Origin: Lignipirellula cremea
GTDB lineage: Bacteria; Planctomycetota; Planctomycetia; Pirellulales; Pirellulaceae
Reading direction: 5' to 3'
DNA: 64,000 nt
NCBI RefSeq assembly: GCF_007751035.1
Contig: NZ_CP036433.1
Span: 3,143,001 to 3,207,000, forward strand
Shown one piece after another: positions 58,257 to 64,000 of this stretch. A program made the position numbers and the translations under genes. A model generated the notes under the pieces. That model had not been told where the DNA came from. It did not search any database and saw only the letters and a program-made list of their open reading frames with translations. Numbering within the stretch: the stretch's first letter is position 1; the number at the start of each line of letters is the position of its first letter.

Positions 58257-60092
58257 TTATAGACTCTTCAAAAACTCGATCAGATCGCGTGCTTCGGCCG
58301 CCTTCAAAGGGGACGTCTGCTGGTGGCGTTCGCGCTGGACCACGTCGCTCAGGCTGCGGGCCCGGCCGTCGTGGAAGAACGACCGACGCTGGCTCACGCC
58401 GCGCAGCGAAGGCGGGTTGAACTCCGTCCGACCACGTTCATCGTGAAGCCCTACATCATACACGGCGGACGAAGTGTACGTGGGCGGTACATGGCATTCT
58501 ACGCAGCCCTGCCGGGAGAAAATTGCCTGGCCCCGGGCGATCGAAGCGGCCGACTCGACGGACGGCGGATCGGCGGCGCGGGCGGCCAGGATCGAAGGCG
58601 GCGGCTGCAGCGTCTGCAGATAGGCCGTCAGCGCGGCCACGTTTGCATCGGTCGCCTGGTCCTGTTTGTCGTCGCGCATGGTCAGCTGAAGCGACTTGCG
58701 GATCTGATCCGAGAGCGTCGCCTGGGAGCCGGTCCAGGCCCAGGGGCCCGTATCGTGGCCGCCCAGCAGCGACAGGATTCGCTTGGGCGAACCGAACGTG
58801 TCGTCGCCCAGGTTATCGTTGATGGCGCCGTTGGCGTGGCCGTCGGTATGGCAGCTATGGCAACTGTACCAGCCATCGAGCGACAGCCGGGCATCGTAAA
58901 ACAGCGACTCGCCCTGGTCCGCCAGGGTCGGTTCGGGCGTCGGACCTAGCGAAATCGTTTCCGTCTGGAACGTTTCCAGGTCCAGCATCGAAACGCTGTC
59001 GTCGAACGTGTTGGCGGTATAAACCCGGCGGCCGTCGCCATGCAAAGCCAGGCCGCTGGGACGACGGCCCAGGTCGATTCGTTCGAAGCCCTGCGTCGGC
59101 CTCCGGCGAGCCGCCAGCTGGTCGACGCCGGCGTAAAGCACGACTGTCTGGCCAGCCGGCGTGATCAGCAGTTCGCCTGGATCACCTGCCGCCAGGTTGG
59201 GATTTCCCAGCGGATAAAAGCTCCAGTGGGCAATGTCCCAGGGCGCCGGGACTTCCTGTTGATCACCCGGCAATGGTTCTGGCGGGTCGGCGGGCCGGGC
59301 GTTCTGTTTGGCGGTCGCCCGTTCGGCGGGCTTCTGCAGCAGATGGGAGAGCGGAACCGACCGCAGCACATTGCTGACGACCGAACCCCAGAAGACGCGT
59401 TCCCGCGTGGTGTGGGTCTGGCCGTTGAGCAACTGGTGGGCAAACACCAGTTCGTCGGTTTGCGAATCGTAGGCCAGCCCGCGGATGTTATGGCCTTCAA
59501 ACTGCCGCAGCGACACAATTCGCGGCGTGACGTCGACGTCGGCCTGGCCCGTCACTTCGACCACCGCTAACTGTCCGGCATACGCGTCGGCGACAATCAA
59601 TCGCTGCCTGTCGGCCGACCACCATTGCTTGCGGGGAGAGAAGGGCAGGTCGAGCACCGCGACCGTTTTCATCGCTTCCAGATTGACGAACGTCAACCGC
59701 TGTCCCCAGAGCGAAGCCACGCTCCCCAGCCAACGATCGGGCGACAACGCCAGCGAAACGGGCTGCCCCGGGATGCGGGCGACGCCTGTCTCGCGCACGC
59801 GGCCGTCCGCCAGTGCTTCCAGTCGCAGCAACTGGCCCGCCTGTTCATCGACCGCCATCAAACCCCAGGGAGTACTGGCGATATCGGCCAGCCGCTGGCC
59901 GCAAGGCGTTTCCTGCAGCAGCCTGTTGGTGCGGGTATCGATCACGCTGATGCTGCCGCGCTGGTTGGCCACAAAAAGGCGTTCGCCTTGCGCGACGAGG
60001 GCGACGGGCCGGCGAAAATGGCCCTCCGGCTCCGCTGCGGCGCAAGCGGCCGCCGTGCCGACAAAGAGTAGAAGGGAAGCCAGAAACCGCAT
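58257..60092 (-). CDS. Secreted beta-propeller plus dihaem cytochrome c
   Basis: The 611-residue protein has a signal peptide (MRFLASLLLFVGTAAACAAA). Residues about 25-390 form a YVTN-type seven-bladed propeller (AQGERLFVANQRGSISVIDT, TRERVFWGSVVSN). The C-terminal part is a MauG/cytochrome-c-peroxidase-like region with two haem sites, CHSCH at 411-415 and CVECH at 530-534. Such fusions move electrons or oxidise substrates in the periplasm. The chosen start is the first methionine of the signal peptide; upstream residues look non-coding. Confidence 0.85.
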   Translation of the reverse strand: MRFLASLLLFVGTAAACAAAEPEGHFRRPVALVAQGERLFVANQRGSISVIDTRTNRLLQETPCGQRLADIASTPWGLMAVDEQAGQLLRLEALADGRVRETGVARIPGQPVSLALSPDRWLGSVASLWGQRLTFVNLEAMKTVAVLDLPFSPRKQWWSADRQRLIVADAYAGQLAVVEVTGQADVDVTPRIVSLRQFEGHNIRGLAYDSQTDELVFAHQLLNGQTHTTRERVFWGSVVSNVLRSVPLSHLLQKPAERATAKQNARPADPPEPLPGDQQEVPAPWDIAHWSFYPLGNPNLAAGDPGELLITPAGQTVVLYAGVDQLAARRRPTQGFERIDLGRRPSGLALHGDGRRVYTANTFDDSVSMLDLETFQTETISLGPTPEPTLADQGESLFYDARLSLDGWYSCHSCHTDGHANGAINDNLGDDTFGSPKRILSLLGGHDTGPWAWTGSQATLSDQIRKSLQLTMRDDKQDQATDANVAALTAYLQTLQPPPSILAARAADPPSVESAASIARGQAIFSRQGCVECHVPPTYTSSAVYDVGLHDERGRTEFNPPSLRGVSQRRSFFHDGRARSLSDVVQRERHQQTSPLKAAEARDLIEFLKSL

Positions 60093-60463
60093 GGGACAGG
60101 TACTCCAACAAGGCATGAATCCTGCTTTGTAGTCTATGCCCTGCGGGCCTGCAGCGTCAAACCGAGCGCGGCTCCCCTTGGCGGCAAAGAAAACTACGTC
60201 CGGGGCGCATGAAGATTTGATCAATCGGGCCCGTCGCAGCGGGGTTTCTCTCGATCCGGTGGCGGCCGTGCCTTGACCGTTCCGGCAGGGAGACATACGA
60301 TCGAGCGCATGGCGCGGCGCCGACCGTTTTGCCTCCGCAGTCCGGTCTCTGGGACGGTTGAGGATCGCAAGAAACGTCGCTTGCGCGAAACGCGGGAGGG
60401 AAATTCCTCGGCGTTTGCGCATCCCCTGTTCCATCGCTGCTTTTGCATTGCCCGAGTCCCTGC
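60093..60463. other. Divergent spacer
   Basis: It should carry promoters for the divergent cytochrome and methyltransferase genes. I could not assign -10/-35 elements or find a small gene. Confidence 0.35.
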
Positions 60464-61345
60464 ATGAACCACCTCTTCCCTCCCTGGCTGTCGTCGTGGC
60501 GTGAGAAGATGCGGAACGTGATCGGGGCGGTTGCTCTTCGCACCTGGCGTCGGAACCGATTGTTCCCCCAGAAGCAAGCCAGCTGGAAGGGGAAGGCCGG
60601 GCTGGAGATCGGCGGCCCTTCGGCCCTTTTTTCGAAACGGTCTTACCTGCCCATTTATCCGGTCGCGGGGACGATGGATAACGTCAACTTTGCCGGCCAG
60701 ACGGTCTGGGAAGGGGAAATCGCCCAGGGCCGCACGTTTCTCTTTGATCCGCAAAAACAGCCCGGCGTGCAGTTCCTGTGCGAAGCGACCGAGCTGACGC
60801 CGGCGAGCGGAACCTACGACTTTCTGCTGTCGTCGCACACGCTTGAGCACGTGGCGAATCCGATCAAGGCGCTCCGCGAATGGTTACGGGTGCTCAAGGC
60901 TGACGGGGCGATGACGATCGTATTGCCCCATAAGGAAAGAACGTTCGACCATCGCCGCCAGGTGACAACGCTCCAGCACCTGATCGAGGATGCTGAAGCG
61001 GATCGGGGGGAGAACGACCTGTCCCATTTGCCGGAGATCCTGGCTTTGCACGACCTCGCCCGCGACCCTTTGGCGGGCAATTTCGAAGCGTTCCAGAAGC
61101 GGTCCCAGCAGAACCCGCAGCTGCGCTGCCTGCATCATCATGTCTTTGACACCCAGGCGGCGGTCCAGTTGCTGGACTATGTGAACCTGCAGATTCAACA
61201 GGTCGAGACCGTGCCCCCGCACGATATTGTGGTGCATGGCGTCAAGTGCGACTCGCCGGCCCGGAACGCTCCGTTCCTCGGCCCCGACGCCGCGTGGCGA
61301 AAACAGAGCTGTTTCCCGTCCGATCGCATGCAGGCCGGTCGCTGA
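60464..61345 (+). CDS. Class I SAM-dependent methyltransferase
   Basis: The 293-residue protein has a Methyltransf_11-like core: a glycine-rich SAM loop near LEIGGPSALF (about 48-57) and the characteristic block YDFLLSSHTLEHVANPIKAL (about 118-137). The C-terminal part is less conserved. It is 38 bases upstream of a large glycosyltransferase, so it probably methylates a sugar or lipid in cell-surface polysaccharide synthesis. The ATG at 60464 is preferred over a TTG at 60443. Confidence 0.8.
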   Translation: MNHLFPPWLSSWREKMRNVIGAVALRTWRRNRLFPQKQASWKGKAGLEIGGPSALFSKRSYLPIYPVAGTMDNVNFAGQTVWEGEIAQGRTFLFDPQKQPGVQFLCEATELTPASGTYDFLLSSHTLEHVANPIKALREWLRVLKADGAMTIVLPHKERTFDHRRQVTTLQHLIEDAEADRGENDLSHLPEILALHDLARDPLAGNFEAFQKRSQQNPQLRCLHHHVFDTQAAVQLLDYVNLQIQQVETVPPHDIVVHGVKCDSPARNAPFLGPDAAWRKQSCFPSDRMQAGR

Positions 61346-61383
61346 TTTCCTGACGATGACTGCTGGCCGAGTGAACTAATCCG

Positions 61384-64000
61384 ATGTTGAACAAGCTTTC
61401 TCTTTCGCTGGCTAACGCCGTTCGGTTGTTCCGCCGTCACGGACCGTTTTTCGTCCTGCGCCAGGTAACGGATCTGGCGGGCAAGCAGGGCCTGCGACAG
61501 TTGTGGGCCCGTACACGGCGATATCTGTCGCAAACTCCGTATGCGCAGAGTCAAGCGATGTTCGATGAAACTCCCGTACCGGTGGAGGAACGGCTGGCGA
61601 CGGGACCGAAGATCTCCATTCTGATGCCGACCTACAAAACGCGACCTGACGACCTGTCGCGCGTGATGCAGTCCGTCATGCAGCAAACCTATGCGCTATG
61701 GGAGATGTGCATTGTCGACGATGGCTCTGCCGACCCGATCCTGGCGGAATCCTTGAACGGGTACGCCGCGGCCGATGAACGGATCAGGGTGCAGCTGGCT
61801 CCGCAGAACCAGGGCATTTCCGGCGCCTCCAACCTGGCGTTGGCGATGGCGTCGGGTGAGTATCTGGCCTTGCTCGACCACGATGACGAACTTTCGGTCA
61901 ACGCCCTGCATTTCATGGCCAAGGCGATCCTGGATTCGCCCGACGCTGATTTTTTCTATTCCGATGAGTGCATTGCCTTTTCGGACTCGCAATCACTGCA
62001 GTTCACTTACAAACCGGACTGGTGTCCGGAAACGCTGATCAACGGCATGTACCCGGGCCACCTGTCGGTTTACAAAACGTCGCTGGTCGAGGCGGCCGGC
62101 GGTTTCCGCAGTGAGTTCGATTTTTCGCAGGACTACGACCTCGCCTTGCGAGCAACCGAGATGGCGACAAAGGTCGTGCATCTGCCGCGTGTGTTGTACA
62201 AGTGGCGGGCGGTCCCGGAGTCCGCGGCCGGCGGCGGCAAGTCGTACGCCCGGACGACCAATATGGGGGCGCTGGCCGATGCCGCCCGGCGTCGCCAATG
62301 GGACGCCCAGGTTGTGGATGTTCCGGCTGGCAACTGCTTGCAATTCCGGCCGCAGGAACAGCTCGTTTCGCTGGTGGTGGTCGCCCAGTCGGCTTCCTCC
62401 CTGCAGGCTTTTCTAAAAGCATTCGGCGAAGGGACAGACTATCCCCACTGGGAGATCGTGGTCGTGGCCGCACCGGAGATCAGGGACGCCATGCCTGCCG
62501 CGCTGCGGCCGCTGGCGACCTGGACTTCCAGCGACATGCCGCACAACAACTCGGCCGCCCGTAACGCGGGGGCGGCGGCGGCCCAGGGGGAACTGCTGGT
62601 TTTTCTGGAGTGCGACATCCGACCCGGCGGCCCGGACTGGCTGACCCGCCTGGTGGAGTATTTTCAAATCGACGGGGTCGGAGCAGTGTCGCCCCGGGTG
62701 TTGTACGCGAACGGCTTTGTGCGTTCGGCCGGTTACTGCGCCGGCATGCGGGGTTTTGTGGGCAACCCGTTCCACGGCTGGTCGCCGTACGATCCGGAGA
62801 CCATATGGGTCCGCAATGTCCGGTTCCTGACCTGGGAATGCCTGGCCGTCCGGAAGCAGCTCTTTCACGAGGCGGGCCAGTGGGACGACCGCCATTTTGC
62901 TCGACAGCAGAACGCGGCTGCGGACCTTTCGCTGAGGGTTCAGGCATGCGGTTACCGGTGTGTTTTGACCCCCTACGCCGATGTGAAGACGGCCGCTCCC
63001 ATGCCACGACGTGCGGTCGACGCGGACGGGCCGCGTGACCCGGGGGCGACGCTCCGGCTGATCTGCCTGTGGGGGAAAGAGCTGGCCGAAGACCCGTGCC
63101 TGCCACGCAACATGCTGGGATCTTACGATGCGGGCATGCTGCTCGATTTTCACCCTCCGGACCAGACGGCGGGGGGCGATCCGTTCGCCCCCAGTCTGCT
63201 GTTCGTCCTGCCGGATCTTGCGCCGACGGGCGCTTCCGGCGAAGTCTTCCCGCTCGCCGCGGCGATGCGCCGGGAAGGCTGTTCCATCGTTGTCGTTGCT
63301 GCGGAGAAGGGCGAACACCTCGCGGCGTGGCTGGCGGCTGGCATTCCCGTTTTGATTGATGCGTCGGTCCATCCCGAAGGCGGCGCGGGACATGCAAGCG
63401 TGCACGACTTTGCCGCCGATTTCGACCAGGTTGTGGTTGTCTCCGCTGGTTTGTGGGCCTTTTATGAGAAACTGCTGGCGGCCCGTTCTGTCCACTGGTG
63501 GATCCACGAAGATCCGACGAAGCGACTCAGCGACCAGGGGCGCAGCACGCTCTTCCGGGCCGCCGATCTGCTGGTTACCTGGGATGTCAGGCAGTACAGC
63601 CACACACGCAGCACCGAGAAGAACCTGGCGGAGATTCTGGTGCGCCAGGGGGTGCAAGGAAACGTGCATCCGCTCATGCAAGACGCTTCCCTTCAGGAAG
63701 AAGAAACCGTCATCGACAGGGCCTGCGGCGAGCCGATGCGGTTGCTGGTGGACGGAGCTGACGGCAGGCCGGAGGACGTTGAGTTTTTGATCTCCGCCCT
63801 GTCGCAGTTGCCGGCCGGAATGCGGCCGCGGCTGGGGATCACCTTTCTGGCGGCGGAGGAGCCAGCGTCGCGGACCGCAGAACTGCAGCAGGCGTTCTTG
63901 CCGCTGACGGGGCTGGGGTTAGATATTCTGGTGAGGCCGACTGGCACGTCGGTGATGAATTCAACGGCAGAGGGTGAGGATGTCTCCGAGCCGCACAAGG
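61384..64000 (+). CDS. Multi-domain glycosyltransferase, cut by window end
   Basis: The frame is open for 872 codons and runs out of the window. The first glycosyltransferase family 2 domain (about 75-330) shows ISILMPTYKTRPDDL, IVDDGS, GISGASNLALAMASGEYLA and LLDHDDE. A second GT2-like domain (about 340-565) has NNSAARNAGAAAAQGELLVFLE. A third, possibly GT4-like part begins near 595 and continues past the end. Such tandem enzymes build repeating polysaccharides, for example O-antigen. No signal peptide is present; the N-terminal hydrophobic face suggests membrane association. It follows the methyltransferase gene. Confidence 0.88.
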   Translation, partial: MLNKLSLSLANAVRLFRRHGPFFVLRQVTDLAGKQGLRQLWARTRRYLSQTPYAQSQAMFDETPVPVEERLATGPKISILMPTYKTRPDDLSRVMQSVMQQTYALWEMCIVDDGSADPILAESLNGYAAADERIRVQLAPQNQGISGASNLALAMASGEYLALLDHDDELSVNALHFMAKAILDSPDADFFYSDECIAFSDSQSLQFTYKPDWCPETLINGMYPGHLSVYKTSLVEAAGGFRSEFDFSQDYDLALRATEMATKVVHLPRVLYKWRAVPESAAGGGKSYARTTNMGALADAARRRQWDAQVVDVPAGNCLQFRPQEQLVSLVVVAQSASSLQAFLKAFGEGTDYPHWEIVVVAAPEIRDAMPAALRPLATWTSSDMPHNNSAARNAGAAAAQGELLVFLECDIRPGGPDWLTRLVEYFQIDGVGAVSPRVLYANGFVRSAGYCAGMRGFVGNPFHGWSPYDPETIWVRNVRFLTWECLAVRKQLFHEAGQWDDRHFARQQNAAADLSLRVQACGYRCVLTPYADVKTAAPMPRRAVDADGPRDPGATLRLICLWGKELAEDPCLPRNMLGSYDAGMLLDFHPPDQTAGGDPFAPSLLFVLPDLAPTGASGEVFPLAAAMRREGCSIVVVAAEKGEHLAAWLAAGIPVLIDASVHPEGGAGHASVHDFAADFDQVVVVSAGLWAFYEKLLAARSVHWWIHEDPTKRLSDQGRSTLFRAADLLVTWDVRQYSHTRSTEKNLAEILVRQGVQGNVHPLMQDASLQEEETVIDRACGEPMRLLVDGADGRPEDVEFLISALSQLPAGMRPRLGITFLAAEEPASRTAELQQAFLPLTGLGLDILVRPTGTSVMNSTAEGEDVSEPHK

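Overview
The window looks like chromosomal DNA of a planctomycete, probably a member of the Pirellulaceae or a close relative. Evidence: a DUF1549/DUF1553 plus DUF1501 gene pair, a very large PVC-type cytochrome/beta-propeller protein, a DUF1080 protein, PPC-domain and HEAT-repeat secreted proteins, and REP-like hairpin repeats. Base composition is high GC over most of the window and visibly lower over roughly the first 4.5 kb. No rRNA, tRNA or CRISPR array was recognised. Species-level placement is inference.

Layout. 1-5.0 kb is an accessory segment. On the minus strand it carries a compact cassette that looks like a ribosomally made, post-translationally modified peptide (RiPP) locus: a 46-residue putative precursor with a lysine-every-four-residues tail, a strong hairpin, a HExxH-type putative peptide beta-hydroxylase, and a translationally coupled ATP-grasp enzyme. 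A glycosyltransferase and a decayed IS200/REP-associated transposase follow. 5.3-12 kb: a Fur-family regulator, leuS, and a giant PVC cytochrome. 12-20.6 kb: a CbbX-like AAA+ ATPase, an LRR protein coupled to a membrane protein, a LutB-like iron-sulfur protein, a HEAT-repeat secreted protein, and a CelD/BcsL-type acetyltransferase. 21-28.7 kb: an RpoD-like sigma factor, a DUF1080 protein, the YmdB/RNase Y pair, a glutamine amidotransferase-like protein, and an MgtC-like protein. 28.7-36 kb: the planctomycete secreted-protein block (PPC, small acidic membrane protein, DUF1501, DUF1549/1553) and a PQQ-like propeller protein. 36-41 kb: one 1741-residue HEAT/zincin/VWA protein. 41.8-46.3 kb: two HD-GYP proteins and a NosD-like beta-helix protein. 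46.6-52.7 kb: rsmG and a nitrogen-control block amtB, glnB, glnD. 52.8-60 kb: a redoxin/cytochrome/copper-monooxygenase-like fusion, an HlyD-type lipoprotein, an uncharacterised protein and a propeller-dihaem cytochrome. 60.4-64 kb: a methyltransferase and a large multi-domain glycosyltransferase cut by the window end.

How genes work together. AmtB (ammonium uptake), GlnB (PII signal protein) and GlnD (PII uridylyltransferase) form a textbook nitrogen-sensing set, with an operator-like palindrome just before amtB. RNase Y and YmdB keep the close order seen in many bacteria. The most novel part is the minus-strand peptide cassette at 427-2754, whose combination of precursor type and enzymes I do not recognise as a described system.
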